Shown: positions 25,035 to 32,994, counted from the stretch's first letter. The stretch: 64,000 bases of DNA from Hirschia sp964352025 (GCA_964352025.1 CAYGPZ010000001.1:124001-188000); one strand, 5' to 3'. Program-made: numbers and translations. The notes: generated by a model from the sequence alone, not told the origin.

Positions 25035-26381
25035 TTGGTGATTTATGTAACCCCAGACAAGGACAGTGAGTCTGCGACTTACGATCCTTTGCTCAAGGAG
25101 ATATTGACGGGCAACCGCAATCTCTTCCTGACTGGTCGCGCGGGTACTGGTAAAACCACCATGTTGAAACGTCTTCTGCGTTCTACTGGTGACAAGTCGG
25201 TCGTGCTTGCGCCAACGGGGTTGGCGGCGGTGAATGCGGGTGGGCAGACCATACATTCATTTTTTAAATTCCCGCCTCGATTGCTTGATCCGGCTGATGT
25301 AAAGAAAATGCGTAATCAGCGCCTTGTGAAAACCATGGAAACGCTGGTCGTTGATGAGATTTCCATGGTGCGCTCAGACATGCTGCAAACCATGTCGGAT
25401 ATGCTGCGATTAAACCGCAATGATAAACGGCCTTTCGGCGGCGTCCGCGTTATTCTTTCTGGTGACCTGCATCAGCTTCCGCCAATTGTAGAAGGCGAGG
25501 TTGAACCCATCCTGCATGATCGGTTTGGTGGCCCTTGGTTTTTCTTATCTCAAGCCTTTAAAGACGGTGCATTTCAGCTTGCAGCGCTCAAGCACGTGTT
25601 TCGTCAGGAAGATGAGCGGTTTTTAAATGTGCTCAACGCGCTACGTAATGGCCGTCTTGGACCTGAAGAAGAGCAAACCCTAAAAGAACGTGTCTCAAAA
25701 CGCTCTCCGGCAGATGCATCAGAAACGCATATTGTCCTCACGCCCAATAATGCGGCGGCTTGGCGTATCAACCAACAACGCCTTGATGAGCTTCCTGGCG
25801 TGCCGACAAGCTATGAAGGCGTGAGCGATGGCCAGTTTGATGAACGGTCTTTCCCGACAGATGCATTCCTTGATCTGAAAGTTGGCGCGCGTGTCATGCT
25901 CATCAAGAATGATCCAGAGGGCAGGTGGGTGAATGGGTCAATCGGTACGATTGAGGCCATGGGTGAGACATCTGTATTCGTGAATATAGAAGGAGAGACA
26001 TACCGCATTGCCCCCCAAGCTTGGGAAAAATACCGCTATGATTTTAATTCGGATAATAAATCGGTTAGCCGAACGGTGGTGGGATCATTCAAGCAATTGC
26101 CATTGCGCCTTGCTTATGCGGTGACCATTCATAAATCCCAAGGCATGACGCTGGATAACGTCTATATCGATTTTGACAATGGCATGTTTGCGCATGGTCA
26201 GGCCTATGTTGCCTTTTCCCGTTGCCGAACGCTGGAAGGATTAGAGCTATCGCGAGAACTACGCCCCCGCGATATCATCATCGACCGCACAGCCTTTGCC
26301 TTTGGAAAGCTGAACATGATCGCCAACACAGACGATTACCTACTCGCAGACATGCAAGGCGAACCATTTAAGCTGGAATAG
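25035..26381 (+). CDS. Pif1-like superfamily 1 DNA helicase/AAA ATPase
   Basis: A 448-aa protein. Motif I is LTGRAGTGKTTMLKRLL, motif Ia LAPTGLAAVNAGGQTIHSFF, motif II LVVDEISMVRSDML, motif III LSGDLHQLPP, and late motifs VTIHKSQGMTLD and AYVAFSRC. These match the Pif1/RecD-like 5'-3' helicase branch. There is no extra nuclease domain. The start is a TTG with AAGGAAG 7 nt upstream; GTG one codon later is also possible. Probable role in DNA maintenance, inferred from family only. It stands alone. Confidence 0.87.
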   Translation: MVIYVTPDKDSESATYDPLLKEILTGNRNLFLTGRAGTGKTTMLKRLLRSTGDKSVVLAPTGLAAVNAGGQTIHSFFKFPPRLLDPADVKKMRNQRLVKTMETLVVDEISMVRSDMLQTMSDMLRLNRNDKRPFGGVRVILSGDLHQLPPIVEGEVEPILHDRFGGPWFFLSQAFKDGAFQLAALKHVFRQEDERFLNVLNALRNGRLGPEEEQTLKERVSKRSPADASETHIVLTPNNAAAWRINQQRLDELPGVPTSYEGVSDGQFDERSFPTDAFLDLKVGARVMLIKNDPEGRWVNGSIGTIEAMGETSVFVNIEGETYRIAPQAWEKYRYDFNSDNKSVSRTVVGSFKQLPLRLAYAVTIHKSQGMTLDNVYIDFDNGMFAHGQAYVAFSRCRTLEGLELSRELRPRDIIIDRTAFAFGKLNMIANTDDYLLADMQGEPFKLE

Positions 26382-26408
26382 GATTAAGTGTTTAAAACGG
26401 CAGGAGTT

Positions 26409-26425
26409 GGCCCTAAACGGACGTT
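26409..26425 (+). repeat. 17-bp direct repeat, copy A (GrpB side)
   Basis: GGCCCTAAACGGACGTT; recurs with one mismatch about 636 bp away in the same orientation, so the two copies bracket the GrpB-family gene. Confidence 0.7.
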
Positions 26426-26429
26426 TGTA

Positions 26430-26951
26430 TTAGCGCTGTTGAAATTTATAATGTTGTACTGCTTGTTTAGTAACGGTTTCAACCCACTCACTTTTAAACT
26501 CTTGATAATCAAGTTCTAGTACACCTGAAGCGGAAGATTTTTGGCGTTTTATGTGTCCATATTGTGCTGCTAAATCTGGTTTGATTCTTAAATAATCTCG
26601 AAACAAAATATGTTTACGCACCGCTGAATTGCCGTTTTCAAATGCATGAAGATGAAAACCATCTACACTAGTTCTAGTTTTTTTACTGAAATACCGCCTC
26701 TTAGGAATTCCATGTTCACCACGAGGTTTATATCCAAGCAATTCAAATTTGCTATTCAAATGATCCAGCTCTGATAGAGAGCTAACAACGAGCAAGATAT
26801 CTATTATAGGTTTTGCCGGAATTCCAGAAATAGCTGTGCTACCGATATGATGAATATCTACCGCAATGGGACCCACAAGCTTTGTTAGAAATCCCGATTC
26901 AATTTCGAATATCTCTTTCCATTCAGGATTATGTTCAACAATTTTTTTCAT
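26430..26951 (-). CDS. GrpB/UPF0157 family protein (nucleotidyltransferase fold)
   Basis: A 173-aa protein with the UPF0157 signature: HIGSTAISGIPAKPIIDILLVV, then the YKPRGEHGIPKRRYF and FHLHAF segments and a C-terminal YGHIKRQ helix. Family members have a nucleotidyltransferase fold; some are known as dephospho-CoA kinase fusions, otherwise function is unclear. The ATG start (MKKIVEHNPEW) fits the family; a longer frame would run into a repeat fragment. The gene is bracketed by direct repeats of 17 bp and looks acquired. Confidence 0.85.
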   Translation of the reverse strand: MKKIVEHNPEWKEIFEIESGFLTKLVGPIAVDIHHIGSTAISGIPAKPIIDILLVVSSLSELDHLNSKFELLGYKPRGEHGIPKRRYFSKKTRTSVDGFHLHAFENGNSAVRKHILFRDYLRIKPDLAAQYGHIKRQKSSASGVLELDYQEFKSEWVETVTKQAVQHYKFQQR

Positions 26952-27044
26952 TGTTTGAGAAATACACGCTTTGCAGATGAATATCCAGAATTCTAGCTTC
27001 CGTCCGTTATTGGCGAAAGATTGCCTGATCAAGAGGGTATTTGT

Positions 27045-27061
27045 GGCCCTAACCGGACGTT
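27045..27061 (+). repeat. 17-bp direct repeat, copy B (GrpB side)
   Basis: GGCCCTAACCGGACGTT, one mismatch from copy A. Just before it, GTCCGTTATTGGCGA (27002-27016) recurs with one mismatch at 28162-28176, suggesting pieces of a dispersed repeat family in this pocket. Confidence 0.7.
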
Positions 27062-27146
27062 CGCGATATTTGCATATACGGTACTTCTTTACTTTAAGAT
27101 AGATTTCTTCTTAAAGTTGCTGATGCGCCTATAGGGGGAATATTTG

Positions 27147-27848
27147 GTGAAACGTGAAATTGAAGGTAAACGGTATAAGGTCTGGAAACTGCCAAACTTA
27201 ATCCTTGTACATTGGATTTTAAATCCGGGGATTGCGATTGTTGAACTTATATTCGGTCAGCGTACCCCCAAAGTTATACTTATAGATCAAGAAAGTAGTG
27301 ACTCGCTTTTTCATCGCCAATATGTGGAGTGTCCCCACTGCGGAAAACTAACTAATGCTATAGTTTGGCAAAATGCAAAGAGACAATTTGGCAACTGGTA
27401 CGGCCTTGCATGCCCTAATTGTGAGGAAAAAATTCCGACTCTGTTAAATGTGTTCTCACGTATTATTTTGTTGCCACTATTTCCAGTCCTTAAACCAATT
27501 GAAAAGGCACTGGGCTCTCATTTTTTGGTGAAGCAAGCTTCTGCTCTTAGAGAAGCGGAAGAGTTTCCCCCAACAAAAATACAAACCAAACATAAATCAG
27601 CTAAACACATCAGTTTAAAATTGGTTATCGTAATCAGTTTCCTCTATTTTTTAATGTTCTTAGTTCAGATATATTTTAAATATCAAACACTGGAATTACT
27701 TACTATTGTTATAGCAGCTGCTTACGCAATTTTTGGTGGAATTTTATATTATAAATTATCAAGCTTTGCATCAAATTTACTGCATTCGATAAGAGATAAA
27801 TTATCAAGCTTTGCATTAAATTTAGGGCACTTGATAACAGGAAAATGA
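27147..27848 (+). CDS. Zinc-ribbon membrane protein, unknown
   Basis: A 233-aa protein with a two-CxxC zinc ribbon (CPHC about residue 64 and CPNC about residue 90) and two C-terminal transmembrane segments (LVIVISFLYFLMFLVQIYF; LLTIVIAAAYAIFGGILYY). The last 40 residues contain an internal duplication, LSSFASNLLHSIRDK / LSSFALNLGHLITGK. GTG start chosen because AGGGGGAA lies 6 nt upstream. The coding sequence is AT-rich. I do not recognise a family. Its location between repeat fragments fits a recent acquisition. Confidence 0.65.
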   Translation: MKREIEGKRYKVWKLPNLILVHWILNPGIAIVELIFGQRTPKVILIDQESSDSLFHRQYVECPHCGKLTNAIVWQNAKRQFGNWYGLACPNCEEKIPTLLNVFSRIILLPLFPVLKPIEKALGSHFLVKQASALREAEEFPPTKIQTKHKSAKHISLKLVIVISFLYFLMFLVQIYFKYQTLELLTIVIAAAYAIFGGILYYKLSSFASNLLHSIRDKLSSFALNLGHLITGK

Positions 27849-27882
27849 CCGTTATGGGAAATAACCGTCAATCGCCTTTCCA

Positions 27883-28071
27883 CTATTTTTTATGAATATT
27901 GAATAAAAAATAAGCTGTCAGAATGATCGAAAATATAATCATAGGGAGTACTTCGATATTGTTAGATGAAGTCCCAATAGCAGGTGATAAGATGTCCTGC
28001 GTTAAAACTCCACACGCAAACGCAATCAAGGTTCCGAAAGTTAGATCTCTAGTGTAACGAAGCAATTTCAT
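27883..28071 (-). CDS. Small two-segment membrane protein, hypothetical
   Basis: A 62-aa frame (MKLLRYTRDLTFG...) with two hydrophobic stretches (LTFGTLIAFACGVLTQDIL and PMIIFSIILTAYFLF) separated by a short polar loop, and a basic end HKK. A TTG 13 codons upstream is an alternative start. Support is only hydrophobicity and open length, so reality is uncertain. Confidence 0.4.
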   Translation of the reverse strand: MKLLRYTRDLTFGTLIAFACGVLTQDILSPAIGTSSNNIEVLPMIIFSIILTAYFLFNIHKK

Positions 28072-28308
28072 CCCCCACTTGCACCACTTCAAGGTGCAAT
28101 CTATATTCAAACTCAGAAATAGACAAGCGACAGCTTTTGGCGATTGATACCCTGTTCATCTGTCTGTTATTGGCGATTTTCTGCCTTATGTAGGAATATG
28201 CCTCACTCCCCAAGATCCCTTCATTCTAAGGGAGGAGCGGATTTGAGTTGGATGACCTTCTTTGTCTAATTCCACTTAATTCTTTACTTTGAGTAACTCC
28301 AACCCTTT

Positions 28309-28330
28309 GGCGGGTCGCGAATTGATCGTC
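28309..28330 (+). repeat. 22-bp direct repeat, left copy (MarR/redoxin module)
   Basis: GGCGGGTCGCGAATTGATCG plus TC, identical to 30476-30497. Looser similarity continues on both sides (for example CATA-TTT-AGGT-TGA downstream). It lies 61 bp before the marR-type start. The rest of the gap 28111-28390 holds a second repeat fragment near 28162 and possible promoter elements (TTGACA about 28354 and TATAGG overlapping the operator-like palindrome, spacing shorter than ideal). Confidence 0.85.
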
Positions 28331-28376
28331 GCCTTACATATTTTCAGGTGTGATTGACAGTCGGCGCTCTAATGTA

Positions 28377-28387
28377 TAGGAGTCCTA
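28377..28387 (+). promoter_or_regulatory. Palindrome TAGGAGTCCTA over the marR ribosome-binding site
   Basis: TAGGA-G-TCCTA is an odd-centred palindrome that contains the AGGAG ribosome-binding site of the following gene. The same arrangement (TAGGAGTCCTTA) precedes the lipoprotein gene of the module. Candidate operator or small translational hairpin. Confidence 0.45.
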
Positions 28388-28390
28388 CGT

Positions 28391-28963
28391 ATGATCAAAG
28401 TTCACTTATCAAATGCGTTCTCAAAACTCGCAGCTCTGTCTCGCCAAGGTGAGTGGGCTGTTGGAGAATTGGAAGACCTGACGCCAACTCAATTAGAGGT
28501 GCTGCGATTACTTGAGCAATATACCGATGGACTTGGTATTAAGGCATTGGCGGCATTGCTTTCGGTTACGCAGCCGACGGTAAGTGATGCCATATCGGCT
28601 TTGGTACGCAAAGGGTTTATCACGAAGGAGAAAGACCCTGAAGATAAACGGGCAGTTCTATTATATTTGAATGAAAGCGGCGCAGGATTAGCCCATCGAT
28701 TGCAGCCTAGTTTTAGCCCAGTTGTTGAAGCACTGTCTGCTGAAGATCAGGCATCCCTTCTTGGAATACTGTCGAGGGCGATTAAGAAACTGCAAGAAGA
28801 TGGCAGGGTTTCTACTCAAAAAATGTGTTTAACTTGCAGTTATTTTGACGCGCATAAATATGCTTCAGAAACACAACCGCATCATTGCCGCCTCATTGAT
28901 AGCCCAATCGGAGAGTCTGATTTGCGTATTCACTGTCCTGAACATGAGCCTTTTAATGAATAG
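28391..28963 (+). CDS. MarR-family regulator with C-terminal cysteine-rich motif
   Basis: A 190-aa DNA-binding protein. The winged helix-turn-helix occupies about residues 35-105 (LTPTQLEVLRLL, GIKALAALLSVTQPTVSDAISALVRKGFITKEKDPEDKRAVLL). After a dimerisation helix comes a tail with CLTCSYF, HHCRLID and LRIHCPEH: four Cys and several His that could bind a metal, an Fe-S cluster or sense oxidants. This tail is seen in a subset of MarR proteins. It heads a three-gene set with a His-rich lipoprotein and a redoxin, so it probably controls them; the inducer is unknown. Confidence 0.87.
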   Translation: MIKVHLSNAFSKLAALSRQGEWAVGELEDLTPTQLEVLRLLEQYTDGLGIKALAALLSVTQPTVSDAISALVRKGFITKEKDPEDKRAVLLYLNESGAGLAHRLQPSFSPVVEALSAEDQASLLGILSRAIKKLQEDGRVSTQKMCLTCSYFDAHKYASETQPHHCRLIDSPIGESDLRIHCPEHEPFNE

Positions 28964-28990
28964 CAGATAAGAGATTTAGAATTTTTCCAG

Positions 28991-29013
28991 AAAGGCGTGT
29001 GTAACGCCTTTTT
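28991..29013 (+). terminator. Terminator after the MarR-type gene
   Basis: AAAGGCGT-gtgt-AACGCCTTTTT, an 8-bp stem with a T run. It separates the regulator from the lipoprotein/redoxin genes, implying separate or attenuated expression. Confidence 0.85.
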
Positions 29014-29029
29014 ATTTCCACTAAATATA

Positions 29030-29041
29030 TAGGAGTCCTTA
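29030..29041 (+). promoter_or_regulatory. Palindrome TAGGAGTCCTTA before the lipoprotein gene
   Basis: Near-copy of the palindrome before the regulator gene, again embedding the AGGAG ribosome-binding site, 3 nt before the ATG triplet's upstream GT. Shared spacing suggests a common control element. Confidence 0.45.
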
Positions 29042-29043
29042 GT

Positions 29044-29832
29044 ATGAGAATGTATTCATTGTCCATTTTGGTTTTGATCGGAATAGGTGGTTGCGCGTCT
29101 GAAGGTGCATCCGATGCTGAGAAGGGGATAGATCATTCCCATCATCACGCAGCGCATGTTCACACGGGAGGTATTATCGCAGAACCTACGGAGGCCGTTC
29201 TGGCACCGTTTGATATCATCCATGCTAAAATTTCCACATCTGAGAATAACGCCGTTTTCCACATGGGATTGTCCAAAAAGGCAGGTGAAGTTAAGCCAGA
29301 AATCACTGGAAAATTCTCCGGTAGCCAAGTCTTTTCTTATGTTTGGCCCACAACTATAGATCCTTCAGAAGTTGGGTTTGAAGCAGGCGCTGGAATTTTA
29401 TCATTTGCAGTGACGTCGCATCCTGATTTTGATGACACACCGCTCTATGACGAAAACAATGATGGAAATGTCGCTAATGACGGTGGTGTTTGGCATTCTC
29501 ACTGGGTAGTGCTCGGACCAGATGATGCTTGCGGTGAAGGTGCTCTAAAAGTCATTGATATACCTGATGGAACAAAGCCTAGATTGCCGACGACATGGCC
29601 TGGAGTTCCTATTTTGCTGGATAGTCCGGGGTGGGAACCTTTGTTGAGCAATGACGTATTGGAGGTGAAAGTACCATTCGACGATATTTCAGTTGTTCAG
29701 AATGCATCATTTGATGGAGTGACTGCAGGGCTGCGTATTAATGAGAGTGCACACGCCCCATTGTTGTGCGTTGTTGATGTGTTTGATGTTGCCTCAGGAG
29801 ATTTATCTCTTCCAGGCCAAGTCAATAACTAA
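29044..29832 (+). CDS. Histidine-rich lipoprotein, function unknown
   Basis: A 262-aa protein with a lipoprotein signal (hydrophobic LSILVLIGIGGC; Cys17 acylated). Directly after is a His cluster, HSHHHAAHVH, that could bind Cu, Zn or Ni. The body contains a conserved-looking segment (ILSFAVTSHPDFDDTPLYDE and GGVWHSHWVVLGPDDACG) and two Cys. I do not know a named family. It lies between the MarR-type regulator and a redoxin, and the three likely act together in metal or oxidant stress at the cell envelope; that is inference. Confidence 0.75.
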   Translation: MRMYSLSILVLIGIGGCASEGASDAEKGIDHSHHHAAHVHTGGIIAEPTEAVLAPFDIIHAKISTSENNAVFHMGLSKKAGEVKPEITGKFSGSQVFSYVWPTTIDPSEVGFEAGAGILSFAVTSHPDFDDTPLYDENNDGNVANDGGVWHSHWVVLGPDDACGEGALKVIDIPDGTKPRLPTTWPGVPILLDSPGWEPLLSNDVLEVKVPFDDISVVQNASFDGVTAGLRINESAHAPLLCVVDVFDVASGDLSLPGQVNN

Positions 29833-29844
29833 ACTCAATAGCTT

Positions 29845-29870
29845 GCCGTAGCTCGCATGCGGGTTACGGC
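29845..29870 (+). other. Intercistronic hairpin, lipoprotein-redoxin
   Basis: GCCGTA and TACGGC pair around a 14-nt loop (with CGCATGCG-like inner pairing). No T run follows. It may stabilise the upstream mRNA segment or modulate redoxin expression. Confidence 0.35.
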
Positions 29871-29903
29871 GAACCAGCTTAGTCACTTGTAAAGGAGATT
29901 ATC

Positions 29904-30440
29904 ATGAATTTCCAAAAAGCCCCTGAATTGCAAATCAAAGAGTGGGTGAACACATCCGCTCCCATTGAATTGAAGGAATTGCAGGGAAAGGTTGTGTTGA
30001 TTAAAGCCTTTCAAATGCTATGTCCGGGATGTGTCTCGCATGCATTGCCTCAGGCTATGAAAGTTCAACAATTGTTTGACGGCAAAGACGTTTTTGTTCT
30101 TGGGCTGCATTCGGTTTTTGAACACCATGAAGCGCAAGGAACAAGCACAGCATTAAAGGCTTTCTTACATGAATATAGAATTGAATTTCCCGTTGGCATA
30201 GATGCGCCATCAAATGTCGGAAATCTGCCTAAAACAATGTCATCGTATAAGATGCAGGGTACACCAACAACGATTATTATCGATCAGCAGGGGAGATTGC
30301 GCCACCAGATGTTTGGTCATGTCGATGATATGGTTCTGGGCGCAGAAATTCAGGCACTTCTAAATGAAAGATTGCCTCCAACTGCACAGGCATCGGCTAG
30401 CGACCATCGAGTGTGCGATAGTCAGACTGGTTGTGCTTGA
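29904..30440 (+). CDS. Redoxin/TlpA-like thiol protein
   Basis: A 178-aa thioredoxin-fold protein with an active-site CPGC in KAFQMLCPGCVSHALPQ (about residue 39). The family's cis-Pro region is MQGTPTTIIIDQQGRLRHQMFGHVDD. No signal peptide is seen, so it is probably cytosolic, unlike most TlpA proteins. The C-terminus carries two more Cys (VCDSQTGC). AAGGAG precedes the ATG. It is the third gene of the MarR/lipoprotein/redoxin set; a reductase or peroxidase-like role is inferred. Confidence 0.85.
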   Translation: MNFQKAPELQIKEWVNTSAPIELKELQGKVVLIKAFQMLCPGCVSHALPQAMKVQQLFDGKDVFVLGLHSVFEHHEAQGTSTALKAFLHEYRIEFPVGIDAPSNVGNLPKTMSSYKMQGTPTTIIIDQQGRLRHQMFGHVDDMVLGAEIQALLNERLPPTAQASASDHRVCDSQTGCA

Positions 30441-30475
30441 AACAATCGAGATATCTAACTGGTCCCACCCCGTTG

Positions 30476-30497
30476 GGCGGGTCGCGAATTGATCGTC
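30476..30497 (+). repeat. 22-bp direct repeat, right copy (MarR/redoxin module)
   Basis: Identical to 28309-28330. The flank here also has CGGGTCGC and GCGACCCG as inverted arms about 50 nt apart (30478-30541), and AAGAGT/ACTCTT arms near 30555-30580. So the 245-bp gap 30441-30686 holds structured sequence and a terminator but no gene. Confidence 0.85.
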
Positions 30498-30625
30498 TGC
30501 TAGCATAATTTGAAGGTATGAGACGTCGTGTGAGCGACCCGACCAATCTGGTTAAGAGTAAGGAGGGAGAAACTCTTATAGGGTTGGTACACCTTTAAGG
30601 TCTCACATTACAGTTTATCCATCTT

Positions 30626-30668
30626 GAGTCAAAAGTAAGAAATTTAAGCTTTTGACTTAATCTTTTGT
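30626..30668 (+). terminator. Bidirectional terminator between redoxin and dut
   Basis: AGTCAAAAG and CTTTTGACT form a 9-bp stem with a 13-nt loop, followed by TAATCTTTTGTTT. It can serve both convergent genes. Confidence 0.55.
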
Positions 30669-30686
30669 TTACAGTGTTTTACTGGT

Positions 30687-31154
30687 TCATCGTCCCGTAG
30701 ACCCAAAGCCGCCAGTGCCGCGATCTGTGCTTGAAAGCTCATCGACTTCTTTCCACACGCCTTGTGTCACGGGGGAGACCACCATTTGGGCGATACGTTC
30801 GCCGCGTTTAATCACGAATGGTTCTGACCCAAGATTGATCAGGATAATTTTCACTTCGCCGCGATAATCAGCATCAATTGTTCCAGGTGTGTTGAGACAG
30901 GTAATGCCATGCTTGGCGGCTAATCCAGAACGCGGGCGAATTTGTACTTCATATCCGTGTGGAATTGCCATGCTAAGGCCGGTTGGCACCATATCACGTT
31001 GCATAGGTGCAAGAACAATGTCCTCACCTTCGCCAATCGCTGCGCGCAAATCCATGCCAGCCGCACTTGCAGTTTCATAAGCCGGCAAAGCCAAACCTTC
31101 AAAATGGGGAAGGGGCTTAACTTCTATTGTGGCTGTGTTGGCTGGCTGGGTCAT
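30687..31154 (-). CDS. dut: Deoxyuridine 5'-triphosphate nucleotidohydrolase
   Basis: Hydrolyses dUTP to dUMP, keeping uracil out of DNA. The protein is 155 aa, homotrimeric family. All five motifs are visible: AGMDLRAA (1), RPRSGLAAKHGI (2), NTPGTIDADYRGE (3), RGERIAQMV (4) and the C-terminal RGTGGFGSTG (5). ATG start. It follows coaBC on the same strand, 65 bp apart, a frequent pairing in proteobacteria. Confidence 0.96.
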   Translation of the reverse strand: MTQPANTATIEVKPLPHFEGLALPAYETASAAGMDLRAAIGEGEDIVLAPMQRDMVPTGLSMAIPHGYEVQIRPRSGLAAKHGITCLNTPGTIDADYRGEVKIILINLGSEPFVIKRGERIAQMVVSPVTQGVWKEVDELSSTDRGTGGFGSTGR

Positions 31155-31218
31155 CTGGCATGTCTCCTCAATCTGGAAACATGCTTAAACTGGTTTGCCC
31201 CTGTAATGGAAGAGCAAA

Positions 31219-32421
31219 CTAGTTTTGAAAATTCTCGGAAATGCGTTTAGCGATGTTTTGCGCAACCGCAGCTTTATCCATGCGGGGTAGATGTTCAATA
31301 CCATCGCGCTTGATAAGGGTGATTTCGTTTTCTGATCCGCCCATCACATCACCTGATACATCATTAGCGACGATCCAGTCACAGCCTTTACGCTCCAATT
31401 TGCCTTGGGCGTGCTGTTCGACGTCATTGGTTTCAGCGGCAAAACCAATGACAAGTTTAGGGCGCTTACCCTTTAGGTGAGAAATCGTTTTGAGGATGTC
31501 TGGGTTTTCGACTAGCGAAATCGATCCCAATCCATTTTTAGTGGTTTTAGCTTTGATCTTTTTGTCAGCTCGGTCAGCTGGGCGCCAATCGGCCACTGCA
31601 GCGACTGATATAAAGATATCCGACGGTAAATTCGCTTTTACCGCATCCAACATTTCAAGCGCGGTTTCCACCTGCACAAAATTGACTCCCGCAGGTTTTG
31701 GCAAAGCTGTTGGTCCAGATACAAGCGTGACGTCAGCGCCAAGGCGGCTTAATGCAGTGGCAATGGCATAGCCTTGCTTGCCCGATGAGTGGTTGGAGAT
31801 GTAGCGCACTGGGTCCAGTGCTTCACGTGTGGGGCCAGCAGTCACAACTGCTTTTTTACCAGCAAGAGGTGCATCAACTGGGCGCGCTAAATGATCCAGA
31901 ATTTCGTCTTTAATTCGCATGACATCCGGAAGACGACCGGGTCCATATTCACCACATGCCATTTCACCCACATCAGGTTCCATAACTTCGACGCCATCAA
32001 GACGAAGCTGAGCGATATTGCGCTGTGTTGCTGGGTGATCCCACATGCGTACATTCATGGCGGGTACCATGAGCACGGGTTTGTCTGTTGCAAGGAGAGT
32101 TGTGGTGGCGAGGTCATTGGCTAGTCCGGCTGTCGCTTTCGCCATCAAATCTGCGGTGGCAGGGCAAACGACAACAAGATCAGTTGAACGCGATAACTGG
32201 ATGTGGCCCATATCGGCTTCATCGTCCAAATCGAACAATTCGGAGAATACTTTTTCGCCGGTTAAAGCTGACACTGTCAGCGGCGTTACAAATTGCTCCC
32301 CGCCTTTTGTCAGGATGCAGCGCGTGGAAACGCCATTGCGGCCAAGTTCGCGGATAAGCTCAAGGCTTTTGTAAGCAGCAATACCACCGCCAATGATAAG
32401 AAGAATTGATTTATCGGCCAC
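31219..32421 (-). CDS. coaBC: Bifunctional phosphopantothenoylcysteine decarboxylase/synthetase
   Basis: Two consecutive steps of coenzyme A synthesis in one protein (about 400 aa). The N-terminal CoaC flavoprotein half starts SILLIIGGGIAAYKSLELIREL, contains VPAMNVRMWDHPATQRN and the catalytic-loop Cys in GEMACGEYGPGRLPD. The C-terminal CoaB half starts TAGPTREALDPVRYISNHSSGKQGYAIA and has the late KGCDWIVANDV motif. The start is a GTG (VADKSILLI) with GGAG 10 nt upstream; an ATG eight codons further up is possible. Confidence 0.94.
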   Translation of the reverse strand: MADKSILLIIGGGIAAYKSLELIRELGRNGVSTRCILTKGGEQFVTPLTVSALTGEKVFSELFDLDDEADMGHIQLSRSTDLVVVCPATADLMAKATAGLANDLATTTLLATDKPVLMVPAMNVRMWDHPATQRNIAQLRLDGVEVMEPDVGEMACGEYGPGRLPDVMRIKDEILDHLARPVDAPLAGKKAVVTAGPTREALDPVRYISNHSSGKQGYAIATALSRLGADVTLVSGPTALPKPAGVNFVQVETALEMLDAVKANLPSDIFISVAAVADWRPADRADKKIKAKTTKNGLGSISLVENPDILKTISHLKGKRPKLVIGFAAETNDVEQHAQGKLERKGCDWIVANDVSGDVMGGSENEITLIKRDGIEHLPRMDKAAVAQNIAKRISENFQN

Positions 32422-32530
32422 GCGAAAGAGTCTCCAAAAATACATGTAGGCATTTGTTATAGCGTATATTTATAACAAATGCATTTATTGGGCCGAATTG
32501 ATTTCGTGGGACTCTTAAGAAAGTTCTAAG

Positions 32531-32959
32531 TTAATCCTCAGGTGGTGCAAACGCCGCGAAAACTTCTGCGCCTGTCATCCGATGAGTTTTGCCGGCAAAT
32601 GCGTAACCGCGCGGTTGTTCGTCTACGAAAATTTCGGTCGTCAGTGTCATATCTGAAATATCTTCAATAACACCGGCTGACATATGTATCGCTCCGGAGT
32701 GCGCACCGGGTGAAGTCACTTTATAATAAAGATTAGCCCCGCATTTTTTACAAAATGCACGTTCGGCCCAATCGGATGATGCATAGGAGGTTATAAAATC
32801 AGCGCCTTTTATGTCGCTTAGTTTTGCTTGAACAACCATGGATGGGCCACTGGACCATTTTCTACACATTTTGCAATGGCAGACCCCGAGTTCTTTATCA
32901 TCCAATTTTGCCGTAAAAGAAACTGAACCACATAAGCATTTGCATAGTTTGGAAGTCAT
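32531..32959 (-). CDS. GFA-family (Mss4-like fold) zinc protein
   Basis: A 142-aa protein with the GFA cysteine pattern: CKCLCGSVSF, CHCKMCRKWSSGP and FCKKCGANLYY, which bind zinc in the Mss4-like fold. The family is named after glutathione-dependent formaldehyde-activating enzyme, but most members have no proven reaction. ATG start. It is not obviously part of an operon with ubiB, whose end is 36 bp upstream. Confidence 0.87.
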   Translation of the reverse strand: MTSKLCKCLCGSVSFTAKLDDKELGVCHCKMCRKWSSGPSMVVQAKLSDIKGADFITSYASSDWAERAFCKKCGANLYYKVTSPGAHSGAIHMSAGVIEDISDMTLTTEIFVDEQPRGYAFAGKTHRMTGAEVFAAFAPPED

Positions 32960-32994
32960 ATTTATGTCCTCAAATTGCGGCGTACTTAGTTAGT

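Noticed and set aside
28309..30541. Integron attC sites around the MarR/redoxin module
   Set aside because: No GTTRRRY/RYYYAAC core pair or integrase gene is seen; direct repeat only.
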